Below are positions 41,613-49,728 of a stretch of 64,000 bases of DNA, piece after piece. The notes beneath the pieces were generated by a model. That model had not been told where the DNA came from and searched no databases. It saw nothing but the letters and a program-made list of their open reading frames with translations. Source of the stretch: Rufibacter sediminis. GTDB lineage: Bacteria > Bacteroidota > Bacteroidia > Cytophagales > Hymenobacteraceae. The stretch lies in the NCBI RefSeq assembly GCF_014269285.1, contig NZ_JACOAF010000021.1:1-64000 (forward strand), in the 5' to 3' direction. The position numbers and the translations under genes were made by a program. Positions within the stretch are counted from its first letter, which is position 1. Each line of letters starts with the position of its first letter.

Positions 41613-42764
41613 ATGAAAAAATTTCTTTTAACAGCAGCCGCCGTAGTCTCCATGCAGGTGACTTTTGCGCAGACATCTGCCGTGACCAATGCCATCATGT
41701 ACCAGCAAAAAGGTACTTTAGATAAGGCAAAGGAAGAAATAGACAAAGCTGTAGTGCACGAGAAAACTGCCAACAACGCAAAAGCGTGGTACTACAAAGG
41801 TGTGATCTACCAAGACATCGCCGGTCACCCGGTATATGGTAAATTAGTAGATCAGGCAGAGGCTTCTAAACAGGCGTACGATGCTTTCTCTAAAGTTCCA
41901 GCCCTGGAAACGAAGAAAAAGGAGTTCACTGACGAGGCGAACAAGCGCAAAGAAACGCTGGTGAGCAACATGTATGCCTTAGCCCTGAATGCCGGGGTAG
42001 AGAGCTACAACAACAAGAACTTCGCTGAGGCCCAGAAAGCGTACATGCAAGCCATCACGTATAAGCCGGAAGATACCACCGCTTATATCTATGCCGCTTA
42101 TGCCGCCGCCGGAGCGGAGGATTACGCTTCCGCGAAACAACTGTACACGCAGCTGGTAGACAAGAACCTGGCTTCGGCCTCTGTGTATGGCCAGTTGCTG
42201 TACATTGCTAACAACGTGGAGAAAAACGAGAAGGACGCGTTGACCATCCTGGAGAAAGCTCGCGCTAAGTATCCAAACAACCGCGACTTCATGCTGCAGG
42301 AACTGGATCTGTACCTGAAATCAGGTCGGGAGAAAGAAAGCATGGACAAACTGGATGCCGCCATCAAAGCTGATCCAACCAACGCGAACCTGTACACCGT
42401 GCGCGGTAACATCCTGGAGAAAGTAAACAAACCGGATGAGGCGCTTGCTTCTTACAAGAAAGCGGCCGAGATTGATCCTAACAACTTTGACGCCCAGTAC
42501 AACCTGGGGGTTTACTACTTCAACAAAGGCGCGAACCTGAACAACAAAGCCAACAAGATGAGCCTGGCCGAGTACCAGAAAAGCGGAAAAGCCGTTCAAG
42601 CCGAAGCCAAGAAGTTCTTCGCCCAGGCGATGCCGTACTTCGAAGGCGCGTTGAAAGTTCAGCCGAAAGACCGTACCACCGTACAATCTCTCTTGAAAGT
42701 GTATACCGCTTTGGATAAAACAGCCGATGCCAAGCGCATGGATGCATTGCTGCAGACGTTGTAA
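41613..42764 (+). CDS. Periplasmic tetratricopeptide-repeat protein
   Basis: A signal peptide (MKKFLLTAAAVVSMQVTFAQ) is followed by about eight TPR-like helix pairs over 360 residues. Clear units include NAKAWYYKGVIYQDIAGHP, TTAYIYAAYAAAGAEDYASAK, NANLYTVRGNILEKVNKPDEAL and NFDAQYNLGVYYFNKGANL. TPR proteins act as docking scaffolds; similar secreted ones are common in Bacteroidota. It is 60 bases downstream of gyrA on the same strand but probably has its own promoter. A strong terminator follows. Specific partners are unknown. Confidence 0.88.
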   Translation: MKKFLLTAAAVVSMQVTFAQTSAVTNAIMYQQKGTLDKAKEEIDKAVVHEKTANNAKAWYYKGVIYQDIAGHPVYGKLVDQAEASKQAYDAFSKVPALETKKKEFTDEANKRKETLVSNMYALALNAGVESYNNKNFAEAQKAYMQAITYKPEDTTAYIYAAYAAAGAEDYASAKQLYTQLVDKNLASASVYGQLLYIANNVEKNEKDALTILEKARAKYPNNRDFMLQELDLYLKSGREKESMDKLDAAIKADPTNANLYTVRGNILEKVNKPDEALASYKKAAEIDPNNFDAQYNLGVYYFNKGANLNNKANKMSLAEYQKSGKAVQAEAKKFFAQAMPYFEGALKVQPKDRTTVQSLLKVYTALDKTADAKRMDALLQTL

Positions 42765-42782
42765 TTTCCATTAGAACAGTAT

Positions 42783-42816
42783 AAAAAAAGGAGCTCCGGT
42801 AAGAGCTCCTTTTTTT
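42783..42816 (+). terminator. Intrinsic terminator after the TPR gene
   Basis: AAAAAAAGGAGCTC (42783-42796) pairs with GAGCTCCTTTTTTT (42803-42816) around CGGTAA. A core palindrome fragment (GCCCTTTTTGTAG, then AAACAGGCTTAAAAC) follows at 42819-42847. Confidence 0.9.
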
Positions 42817-42922
42817 ATGCCCTTTTTGTAGAAACAGGCTTAAAACAATCTTCCCAAAACTGATCTATAGAGAAGCGGGTACACTTTTAAATAAGTAGTA
42901 ACTTGACGCAAAATTACAATCT

Positions 42923-43321
42923 ATGCCAGCAGAAAAAGCAATTGCAATTATCGCGCACGACGGAAAGAAGGCCGAAATGGTGGCCTTTGTGAAAGACCAT
43001 GCTTCTCTTTTCCAAAACGTCAAATTAGTGGCTACCGGCACCACGGGGCAATACGTAGAACAAACAGGTTTAAAGGTTAAAAAGCTGCTTTCCGGCCCAA
43101 AAGGAGGGGATGCTCAGATTGCGAGCCTGGTGGCGGAAGGAAAGATTTACGCCGTCTTATTCTTTAGAGATCCCTTGGGTAAACATCCGCACGAACCCGA
43201 TGTGCAGATGCTCATGCGTCTCTGCGACCTGCACAACGTGCCGCTGGCCACCAACCCCGCCGGGGCCCGACTTTTAGTCAAAGGTTTAGAACTGGAATTT
43301 GCCCAAGCCAGGAAGTTCTAA
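42923..43321 (+). CDS. mgsA: Methylglyoxal synthase
   Basis: The enzyme removes phosphate from dihydroxyacetone phosphate to give methylglyoxal, a bypass of lower glycolysis. The 132-residue protein contains AIIAHDGKKAEMVAFV (about 8-23), ATGTTGQYVE (about 46-55), SGPKGGDAQI (about 66-75) with the catalytic Asp, RDPLGKHPHEPDV, and ATNPAGARLLV near the C terminus. All active-site blocks are present. It is an isolated gene, 158 bases after the TPR gene and behind its terminator. Confidence 0.95.
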   Translation: MPAEKAIAIIAHDGKKAEMVAFVKDHASLFQNVKLVATGTTGQYVEQTGLKVKKLLSGPKGGDAQIASLVAEGKIYAVLFFRDPLGKHPHEPDVQMLMRLCDLHNVPLATNPAGARLLVKGLELEFAQARKF

Positions 43322-43400
43322 GTTCCTGGCTAGACTATCTTCCAAACTAAAATCGTTTAATCAAGTAAATACTAAGCTGTAAATTACCTGATTAGACAAG

Positions 43401-43964
43401 ATGAAATACATAAATCATTTAACCTGCATCGCCGTTCTGGTTTTTCTCCTGAGCGCCTGCAGTTCCATACGAGTGTTGAATACGGAAGCGGCCCCTGATT
43501 TTAACCTGTCGACCTACAAAACCTTTGACTTCGCTCAGGGCAACACCGGGGCAGATTCAACGGAAACGATCATCCCCGCCGAACACATAGCGGCCCTGCA
43601 AAGGGAGGTAAGTCAGCAGTTGGAGAAGCGCGGCCTGACCAGATCCACTACTAATCCAGACCTGCTGGTGAACCTGGGCATTGTGGTCCAAGAGAAAACG
43701 CAAACGCGGGATACCAATTTCAGAACCGATGCGCCGTATTACACGGGCCAGCGGAGGTATTCCTGGAAAAGCAAGGAAGTGGAAGTGGGAAGGTACAAGG
43801 AGGGAACCATCTCGCTGCACCTGGTCAACAATGCCCAGAATACCTTAGTCTGGAGTGCCGAAGCAGAAGCCGTAGTGCCCAAGAAAACAACAGAGGTGCA
43901 AGCCAGAATCTCAGAAGGAGTGGAGAAACTGTTTGAGTCCATCACACCCGCAAGTGGACAATAA
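43401..43964 (+). CDS. DUF4136-family lipoprotein
   Basis: A lipoprotein signal ends in FLLSACSS (Cys about 20). The 187-residue protein follows the DUF4136 layout: an opening NLSTYKTFDFAQG, a central IVVQEKTQTRD, and LVNNAQNTLVWSAEAEAVVP near the end. DUF4136 domains are found in many outer-membrane lipoproteins of Bacteroidota and Proteobacteria with no known role. It is last before a strong bidirectional terminator. Confidence 0.85.
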   Translation: MKYINHLTCIAVLVFLLSACSSIRVLNTEAAPDFNLSTYKTFDFAQGNTGADSTETIIPAEHIAALQREVSQQLEKRGLTRSTTNPDLLVNLGIVVQEKTQTRDTNFRTDAPYYTGQRRYSWKSKEVEVGRYKEGTISLHLVNNAQNTLVWSAEAEAVVPKKTTEVQARISEGVEKLFESITPASGQ

Positions 43965-44004
43965 GGCTTAATAAAGCCGATAGTCCTGAAGTGCAGGAAT
44001 TATG

Positions 44005-44050
44005 TTAAATGAAGAAGCCTCTTATATAAGTAAGAGGCTTCTTCATTTAA
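44005..44050. terminator. Perfect bidirectional terminator between convergent genes
   Basis: TTAAATGAAGAAGCCTCTTA (44005-44024) pairs exactly with 44031-44050 around the loop TATAAG. It separates the DUF4136 gene from the TerB-like gene. Confidence 0.9.
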
Positions 44051-44063
44051 AGTACTTAAAAAC

Positions 44064-44103
44064 CTGTTTTTCGGGTCTTTTCTGGAAAGAAGCCCGAAAA
44101 CAG
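44064..44103. repeat. Dispersed core palindrome, copy
   Basis: CTGTTTTTCGGG (44064-44075) pairs with CCCGAAAACAG (44093-44103); the centre is TCTTTTC / GAAAGAAG. It lies just past the stop of the minus-strand TerB-like gene. Confidence 0.7.
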
Positions 44104-44114
44104 ATCAATTACGT

Positions 44115-44495
44115 TTATGATTTACTCAGTTCTGTGATGAATTCATCTACGGTGTCTTTGCTGTAGCCAATCCGGCGGGCATATTCCAGACACAGGTTGT
44201 ATTCCTTGTCGTCAATTCTTCCGTCTTGCAGTACCATCATGACCAGGCTTTGCAGCTCCATGGTTTTCTGCAAGCCTTCCTCCGGAATAATGAAGGACAA
44301 CACCGACAGATTATCCGCGATGGGAGCAGTGTCTTCTTCGGTCAAGTTCAGCTTTTGGCCAATGGAAACCAGGAAATCACTTTCCATGGGATCAATGTGC
44401 TTGTCCGCCACTGCTACTAAAATAAGGTTCTGGAAGAAGGAGAGCTTTTTCTGCTTGGTATTGAAAATAACGTCAAACGATGTCTGAGTAGCCAT
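44115..44495 (-). CDS. TerB-like small helical protein
   Basis: The 126-residue helical protein has the TerB-like pattern of paired helices with acidic turns: LILVAVADKHIDPMESDFL (about 25-43) and VMMVLQDGRIDDKEYNLCLEYARRIG (about 85-110). The two 'D-x-x-I-D/DxxE' turns probably bind metal, as in TerB. Members occur with tellurium-resistance or membrane-linked complexes, but many stand alone. No ter-operon partner is present here. The fold assignment is reasonable; the role is not known. Confidence 0.65.
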   Translation of the reverse strand: MATQTSFDVIFNTKQKKLSFFQNLILVAVADKHIDPMESDFLVSIGQKLNLTEEDTAPIADNLSVLSFIIPEEGLQKTMELQSLVMMVLQDGRIDDKEYNLCLEYARRIGYSKDTVDEFITELSKS

Positions 44496-45025
44496 ATAAG
44501 TGTAATTTGGTTATTCTTTGTAAGTACCCTGTAACGTAGACAAAAGTTGTTCCAAATCATCTTTTCAGCCCATTTTATGCATCTTTCAACGTTAATGCTC
44601 CACCACAGGAACTTACTACTGCACAGCTTCTTTGAAATTAAAAAATACTGCTCTAGACCAATGAATCTTTACAACGCTGAACAGCTGCTTATACCTGCGG
44701 ATGGAACAGAAAGTAGAGGTATGGATACGCGTATAGATAGAAATGATTTATATAGATAATTGATGGATTAGGAAGGTTCTAGAGTATATACTTAACATAA
44801 TATAAATTATAAGACTAATAAGCTATAAGCTTATTTACAATGAGCTTATAGCTTATTATATGTTAAGTAGAGGCTAGCCCTATAAAAAAGAAGATATATG
44901 ATCATCTAAATGTCACTAATTAACTAAGCTTGATTTTTAGTATCCTATATCAATATATTATTAGTATTTTAAATCCAATAACCCCAATAGCTTATTTTAT
45001 TTAATAAATCAAAATACCATATGCT
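44496..45025. other. AT-rich gap with a nested inverted repeat
   Basis: The 530 bases become markedly AT-rich from about 44,700 onward. No convincing gene is seen; a 70-residue open frame at 44547-44759 has no family features. A nested dyad lies at 44791-44867 (listed separately). The region leads into the AT-rich esterase-like gene. Confidence 0.5.
44791..44867. repeat. Nested AT-rich inverted repeat upstream of the esterase-like gene
   Basis: Inner arms AATAAGCTATAAGCT (44817-44831) and AGCTTATAGCTTATT (44843-44857) are perfect; outer arms CTTAACATA (44791-44799) and TATGTTAAG (44859-44867) also pair. It could be a terminator of lost upstream sequence or an upstream regulatory structure. 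Confidence 0.6.
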
Positions 45026-46216
45026 ATGAAATTTTTCATTCTTACATCTCTTGCCATTTCTTTAGTCACCCTGTTCAGTTATAAAGCTAACTCTCAGGTA
45101 ACTTCTAGAAGCTTCCAAGACACCTTATCCTCTTCGCAGATGAAGATAATTCTTTCATCTATACAAAATCAATCATTAGTAGGTATTGGCGAAGCGGAAC
45201 ATGGAAAGAAAGAGTATTATGATGTAAAGAGTCAACTTGTAAAATCCCTAATAAAGGAAAAGGGATTTACGGTAATGGCGTTTGAAGGAAGTATGAATTC
45301 TTTTGAACGGATAAATGAATATGTAAAAGGTGATAGCAATATAGATGTTAAAAAATTCCTCTACGAGGCGAATGTTACGAATGACTCACTGCTACATCAT
45401 GTTTTTCATACACAAGAGATTCTTGATCTTATCAATTGGATTAAGACGTATAATGCCACCCATAAAAAGAAAGTAAGCATAGTTGGGTTTGATTTCCAGA
45501 ATCCTACTCTTTTGGTCAATGATATAAATAAACAGCTTAAAACGACAGGTAACAAGGCAACCGTCCCTGATGATTCATTAACTTATTTTACCGGTAGTCT
45601 AAATAAGGCTACATTAGTTTACGAGGAATTCTATCGCAATTACATGACTTACCCTGAAATAATAGGAATCTATAAGGAAGATAAACTAATAGCTATGGCG
45701 AAGAATTCTTCTCAAAGAGTTGAAGAAGTAAAAAATTATGTAGACAGGAAATTCCCTGATTCAAAAGATTCATTAGTTAGTAAGCTAAAGATTAATCTTA
45801 ATGCTTTAACAGCTTTATCTAAAATATTCCTGGACCCAAATGGCGCTATGGAAAGAGATAAGAATATGTATGAGAACATCAGCTATTATAAAAACCTGCA
45901 TAAGGGTGAGAAGACAATTGTATGGGCCCATAATGGTCATTTATCGGAAAGAGATCTGGTAACAGGCAACGGCTCCAGATTCTATTGGATGGGCTACTAT
46001 CTGAGGCAGCAATTTAAGAGCGATTTCTTGACAATAGGGATACATCAGAATATGAAATGTGCTTCCCCTCCTATCTCATCGGTGAAAGGCTCACCACTTC
46101 AGGTACTAGTAAGAAAGGCAATCCAAGTAACGGCTAAATGCTTTGAAGACAATGACAATGCCGTATTAATTAATATAGTTAAACCAAAAGTAGAGAAGGC
46201 CCAATTTCTTTACTAA
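45026..46216 (+). CDS. Erythromycin-esterase-family protein
   Basis: The 396-residue protein has a signal peptide (MKFFILTSLAISLVTLFSYKANSQ) and the family's central motifs: LVGIGEAEHGKKEYYD (GExxHG active site, about 51-66), VMAFEGSMNSF and KVSIVGFDFQ, then a late IVWAHNGHLSERD (His of the active site). Erythromycin esterases hydrolyse macrolide rings, but most chromosomal relatives like this have unknown substrates. The base composition is far more AT-rich than the surroundings, and the flanking gap shares this, which points to acquisition by transfer. The call is to family only; resistance is not implied. Confidence 0.82.
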   Translation: MKFFILTSLAISLVTLFSYKANSQVTSRSFQDTLSSSQMKIILSSIQNQSLVGIGEAEHGKKEYYDVKSQLVKSLIKEKGFTVMAFEGSMNSFERINEYVKGDSNIDVKKFLYEANVTNDSLLHHVFHTQEILDLINWIKTYNATHKKKVSIVGFDFQNPTLLVNDINKQLKTTGNKATVPDDSLTYFTGSLNKATLVYEEFYRNYMTYPEIIGIYKEDKLIAMAKNSSQRVEEVKNYVDRKFPDSKDSLVSKLKINLNALTALSKIFLDPNGAMERDKNMYENISYYKNLHKGEKTIVWAHNGHLSERDLVTGNGSRFYWMGYYLRQQFKSDFLTIGIHQNMKCASPPISSVKGSPLQVLVRKAIQVTAKCFEDNDNAVLINIVKPKVEKAQFLY

Positions 46217-46319
46217 GAGTATGATTAAGGTTTGGTGCTCTTTTCAGGATTATAGATATAAATGCACCAAAACTAAGATTTCTCCAACCAAAAGCCTATC
46301 AATAAAACTAACTATGTTT

Positions 46320-46357
46320 CATTTCAAGGCCGTTTTCCTGAAAACTGCTCTAAAATG
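46320..46357. repeat. Dispersed core palindrome, copy
   Basis: CATTTCAAGGCCGTTTTC with GAAAACTGCTCTAAAATG. It marks the right border of the AT-rich island. Confidence 0.6.
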
Positions 46358-46416
46358 ACTTGCCCTATCCCGCAGGAGTATTTTTTAAAAGAACGTGACA
46401 CGTGCCGCAGATTGCG

Positions 46417-46424
46417 TATTTTTG
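46417..46424 (+). promoter_or_regulatory. Candidate -7 element (TATTTTTG)
   Basis: TATTTTTG matches TAnnTTTG and lies 47 bases before the nucleoid-associated protein gene. No clear TTTG is found at the -33 position, so the call is tentative. Confidence 0.35.
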
Positions 46425-46471
46425 AAGCTTTGAGCATTCTTGCCGCCATCCATCATAGCGCCTGTTAGTAC

Positions 46472-47512
46472 ATGAAATTCGATACCGCCTCCCTCACGCA
46501 TCTCTCCATCCACCACGTGGGCAACAAAGGACTGGAACAGAAATTGACCTTATCAGAAAATCAGTTCGATTTTGGCGACGGTCTCACGGAAAAGCTGGAG
46601 AAATTCTTCCTCGGAAAATTTGTACAGGCCCACGAGCGGTTCAAATTCAGCCACCCATCCTCACTGCAGTTCAACGAGGTGTACAGCTACGCCGAGAACA
46701 TCTTCGCCGACAAAGAATCCTTTCATGAGAATTCGCGCAACATTGCCCGGCACTTGTTTGAAAGCACCACGCACCCCAAGATAAAACCCGGCGAGCTGTA
46801 TGTCTGCCACTTCATCAACTGCGAGATTGAAGAACGCGTGGTAGACGCCGTGGGCATTTTCAAGACCGAGGTGAAAAGCGGTTACTTTGACATCAGCCGG
46901 AAGAACCGCGATTTCTCCATGTCGTACCTGGAGGGAATTGATAGCAATAAGTTTGACAAAGGCTGCCTCATCTTCAACACCAAACCCGAGGAAGGATTTC
47001 TGGTGGCCATCATGGACAACCAGAACCGCGGCGAGGAAGCCAAGTACTGGAGCGAAAACTTTCTGGGGCTCACCCAGATCAACAACGAGTTTCACCAAAC
47101 CAATCACCTGCTCAACCTCACCAAAGAATTCATCTCTGAGCGGATGACCGAAGAATTTGAGGTAGAGAAAACCGATCAGATCGTGCTCCTGAACCGCTCC
47201 GTGGAGTACTTCAACAAACACGAGACCTTTGACAAAGAGGAATTCGTCACCGAAGTGTTCGGGCAACCGGATTTGATAGAGTCCTTCAACAACTATGACA
47301 CCGAGTACCGCCAGAACTATGACATTGAACTGGAAGACAGTTTTGACATCTCTCCCCAGGCCGTGAAAAAACAGGCGCGCGTCTTCAAAAGCGTGCTCAA
47401 ACTGGATAAGAACTTCCACGTGTACATCCACGGAAACAAAGACATGATTGAGAAAGGCGTGGACGAAGACGGGCGTAAATACTACAAGCTTTATTTCGAG
47501 GACGAAGAATAA
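46472..47512 (+). CDS. Nucleoid-associated protein (NdpA/YejK family)
   Basis: The 346-residue protein matches the 37-kDa nucleoid-associated family: an early LSIHHVGNKGLEQKL and LYVCHFINCEIEERVVDAVGIFKTE (about 111-135), then FDKGCLIFN, MDNQNRGEEAKYW, and a long helical C-terminal half. Family members associate with the nucleoid in Gram-negative bacteria, though their exact task is unresolved. No signal peptide. A core palindrome at the stop (47513-47562) ends the transcript. Confidence 0.88.
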   Translation: MKFDTASLTHLSIHHVGNKGLEQKLTLSENQFDFGDGLTEKLEKFFLGKFVQAHERFKFSHPSSLQFNEVYSYAENIFADKESFHENSRNIARHLFESTTHPKIKPGELYVCHFINCEIEERVVDAVGIFKTEVKSGYFDISRKNRDFSMSYLEGIDSNKFDKGCLIFNTKPEEGFLVAIMDNQNRGEEAKYWSENFLGLTQINNEFHQTNHLLNLTKEFISERMTEEFEVEKTDQIVLLNRSVEYFNKHETFDKEEFVTEVFGQPDLIESFNNYDTEYRQNYDIELEDSFDISPQAVKKQARVFKSVLKLDKNFHVYIHGNKDMIEKGVDEDGRKYYKLYFEDEE

Positions 47513-47562
47513 AGCCGTTTTAGCGCTATTTTCCTGAAAACAGGCCAAAAAGGCCAACGGCT
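47513..47562 (+). terminator. Core palindrome at the end of the NdpA-like gene
   Basis: Outer arms AGCCGTT (47513-47519) and AACGGCT (47556-47562); core TTTAGCGCTATTTTCC / GAAAACAGGCCAAAA. It starts one base after the stop codon. Confidence 0.72.
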
Positions 47563-47673
47563 ATCCCCTCTTTCAGTATAGGTAGGTGAGATTCCCTTGG
47601 ATCTTCTTTACTTTACATAATAACTGAGCGAAAGTACATCTTCTGTCCTTTCGCTCCGCCTAACTAGTAGCGT

Positions 47674-48606
47674 ATGAACCTCTTTGTTTACTCCGATTTA
47701 GATCCACAGAGTAAAGCGTATCTGGCAAAAAAACTTCCCTCGGGTATTGAGCCCTTCATCTATGACAGCGCTTCTGAGGAGGCGAGCAAAGCTGCTTTCA
47801 CCCAGGCCGAGGTGATTTTCGGGAATCCTCCCTCCTCCTGGTTTGGCACCGGGCATCAGAACTTGAAATTCTGGCAGCTGGAATCGGCGGGTTTTGACCA
47901 ATACCAGCAACTTGAGGTGCCGGCGGCAGTCGCCAACATGGGAGATTTCTTTGCCCAGGCGTGCGCTGAGACCATGGTAGCCGGAATTCTGGCCTTGTAC
48001 CGGGGACTCCCTACCCTGCAAAGGCTGCAACAGGAAAAGAACTGGCAGGGCAAAGCGGTTCGGTTCACCCTTGATCTTCTTAGCGAGAAAAAGGCGATTG
48101 TGCTGGGAGCCGGAACCATCGGCAAAGCCGTGAAGCAACTACTGGAAGGCTTCGGGACGAAGGTGAAAATGAGTGCCCGACAGAACCCCGCTGCAGAGAT
48201 TCATTCCCTGGAGGACCTCTTCTTAGAGTTGCCCTACACCGATCTGGTGATCAATACGCTGCCCGGCAATGCCGGAAAATACGTCTCCGCCGCCTTCATC
48301 CAGCAGATGAAACAAGGCAGCCTATACGCCAACGTGGGCCGTGGCAACACCACCGACGAAGCCGCTCTGATCAAAGCCTTGCAGCAAGGGCAGCTGGCCG
48401 GCGCGGTATTGGATGTCACTGAGGTGGAGCCTTTACCCCAACAAAGTCCTTTATGGGAAATGGAAAACGTGCTGCTCACCCAGCACACCGGTGGTGGCCA
48501 GGCCCGGGAAATGGAAAGAAAGATAGACCGCTTTGTCTCCAACCTGCAACGTTTTATAGCGGGCAAGCCCATCCAAAATCAAGTGAACCTGGCGCAGGGA
48601 TATTGA
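47674..48606 (+). CDS. D-2-hydroxyacid dehydrogenase (NAD-dependent)
   Basis: The 310-residue protein has the NAD-binding loop AIVLGAGTIGKAVKQLL (about 146-162) and the family's late block LINTLPG...FIQQMKQGSLYANVGRG (about 190-225), with catalytic Glu and His in VLDVTEVEPLP and LLTQHTGGG. These proteins reduce 2-ketoacids or oxidise D-2-hydroxyacids in the cytosol. It resembles glyoxylate/hydroxypyruvate reductase-like members, but the substrate is not readable. A core palindrome follows at 48642. Confidence 0.87.
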   Translation: MNLFVYSDLDPQSKAYLAKKLPSGIEPFIYDSASEEASKAAFTQAEVIFGNPPSSWFGTGHQNLKFWQLESAGFDQYQQLEVPAAVANMGDFFAQACAETMVAGILALYRGLPTLQRLQQEKNWQGKAVRFTLDLLSEKKAIVLGAGTIGKAVKQLLEGFGTKVKMSARQNPAAEIHSLEDLFLELPYTDLVINTLPGNAGKYVSAAFIQQMKQGSLYANVGRGNTTDEAALIKALQQGQLAGAVLDVTEVEPLPQQSPLWEMENVLLTQHTGGGQAREMERKIDRFVSNLQRFIAGKPIQNQVNLAQGY

Positions 48607-48641
48607 TCAAGCGTCACAGTTTGTAACTCCGCAACTTGTTA

Positions 48642-48670
48642 TAGGGCTACTTTCCTAAAAACGGCCCTGA
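48642..48670. repeat. Dispersed core palindrome, copy
   Basis: TAGGGCTACTTTCC with AAAACGGCCCTGA. It separates convergent genes (dehydrogenase and AraC regulator) and is probably a bidirectional terminator. Confidence 0.6.
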
Positions 48671-48675
48671 AACGC

Positions 48676-49605
48676 TCAGGCCATCATGCTGCTTTGGTAG
48701 GCTTTAGGGGTTAGGCCAACTTCTTTCTTGAAGGCTCTGATGAAATAATGCAGGTTCTGGAAACCCGCCATGTAGCATACCTGGGTCACTGAATGGCCCG
48801 GCTGCCGCAGGTATTCCTTGGCCAGCTTCAGGCGCTCCTTCAGGATATAATCAGCCGGGGCCAAACCAAACTCCTCCTTGAACTTCCGGAAGAAGTTGGC
48901 CCTACTCATGCAGGCTTGCTCGCTCAGTTTCTCCACCTCCAGCTTTTCTCTGATGTTTTCTTTGATGTACCGGATCACGTGCGCAAACCGGTGGCTGCCG
49001 GATAGCTTCAGGTAATTCTTCTGGAAAAACTGCCGCGCCTGCGTTTGCATGAGCCGGATCAGCAGTTCCCGAAGCGCCAGTCCGGCCAGCAAGTCTTTTT
49101 CCCTAGAAGTGTCGTTCAGGCTGATCTGGAGGAAGCGGTTGATGATGTCGTTGAGTTCTTGGGTATGCAGCAGGTGAAACATCTCCTGGTCCAGGCGCCA
49201 CTGCTGGTCTGTTTCGGCTTTGGGGAAGTGTTCGTTCAACAGGTTGAGCGTGGTCTGAATGTGCTCTTTGGAGATTGCCAGTGCAATGCACTGCGTAGGA
49301 TTGTGCCAGTTGGCCTCGGGGAAATCAATGGTCATGACCTCTTGCGGGGGCACCAGCACAGATTCACCGGGCAGGTATTCAAAACCGGGGGCCTCAAATA
49401 AATGCATGACTTTCTTCCCGCGCAGCATGCTGGTGAGCACCAGGTCATCAAACACCAACGGCACCCGCTCGGCCCGCTGGTGGGTTTCAAACACAGACAA
49501 TTCACAGCTTTCCAGGGTAAAGGCAGATCGGTTCTCAACCAGGGTGGAAAGCGTGCGTTCCGTATGTAAAGGAACCGGCTGAAGCAGATGCGTGGATTTC
49601 TCCAT
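48676..49605 (-). CDS. AraC-family transcriptional regulator
   Basis: The protein has an N-terminal sensor domain of AraC type and a C-terminal DNA-binding domain (last ~100 residues) with two helix-turn-helix motifs: VEKLSEQACMSRANFFRKFKEEFG and VTQVCYMAGFQNLHYFIRAFKKEVG, ending LTPKAYQ. The ATG at 49605 (MEKSTHLLQP) is preferred over a longer frame to 49683, whose extra residues lack family character. It is divergent from the aldehyde dehydrogenase gene, with a palindrome (49697-49713) between them, so it probably controls that gene in response to an aldehyde or alcohol. Confidence 0.88.
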   Translation of the reverse strand: MEKSTHLLQPVPLHTERTLSTLVENRSAFTLESCELSVFETHQRAERVPLVFDDLVLTSMLRGKKVMHLFEAPGFEYLPGESVLVPPQEVMTIDFPEANWHNPTQCIALAISKEHIQTTLNLLNEHFPKAETDQQWRLDQEMFHLLHTQELNDIINRFLQISLNDTSREKDLLAGLALRELLIRLMQTQARQFFQKNYLKLSGSHRFAHVIRYIKENIREKLEVEKLSEQACMSRANFFRKFKEEFGLAPADYILKERLKLAKEYLRQPGHSVTQVCYMAGFQNLHYFIRAFKKEVGLTPKAYQSSMMA

Positions 49606-49696
49606 AGAACACGTTCTCAGGTTGTTTGACGGATTGATACCATAAGTACATAATTTAAGACAATATGTCAAGTTTCTGGGCAATTTTAGAGAGAGC

Positions 49697-49713
49697 TTTG
49701 ATAAACTATCAAA
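49697..49713. promoter_or_regulatory. Possible operator between the AraC gene and the aldehyde dehydrogenase gene
   Basis: TTTGATA-AAC-TATCAAA is a perfect 7-base-pair inverted repeat, 16 bases upstream of the dehydrogenase ATG. Its position close to the start suits a repressor site or a site overlapping the leader. AraC proteins more often use direct repeats, so the binder is unproven. Confidence 0.3.
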
Positions 49714-49728
49714 CCAAATCTCTTTATC

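Noticed and set aside
44547..44759. Plus-strand 70-residue open frame
   Set aside because: No start context, no family features, and it lies at the edge of an AT-rich non-coding stretch.
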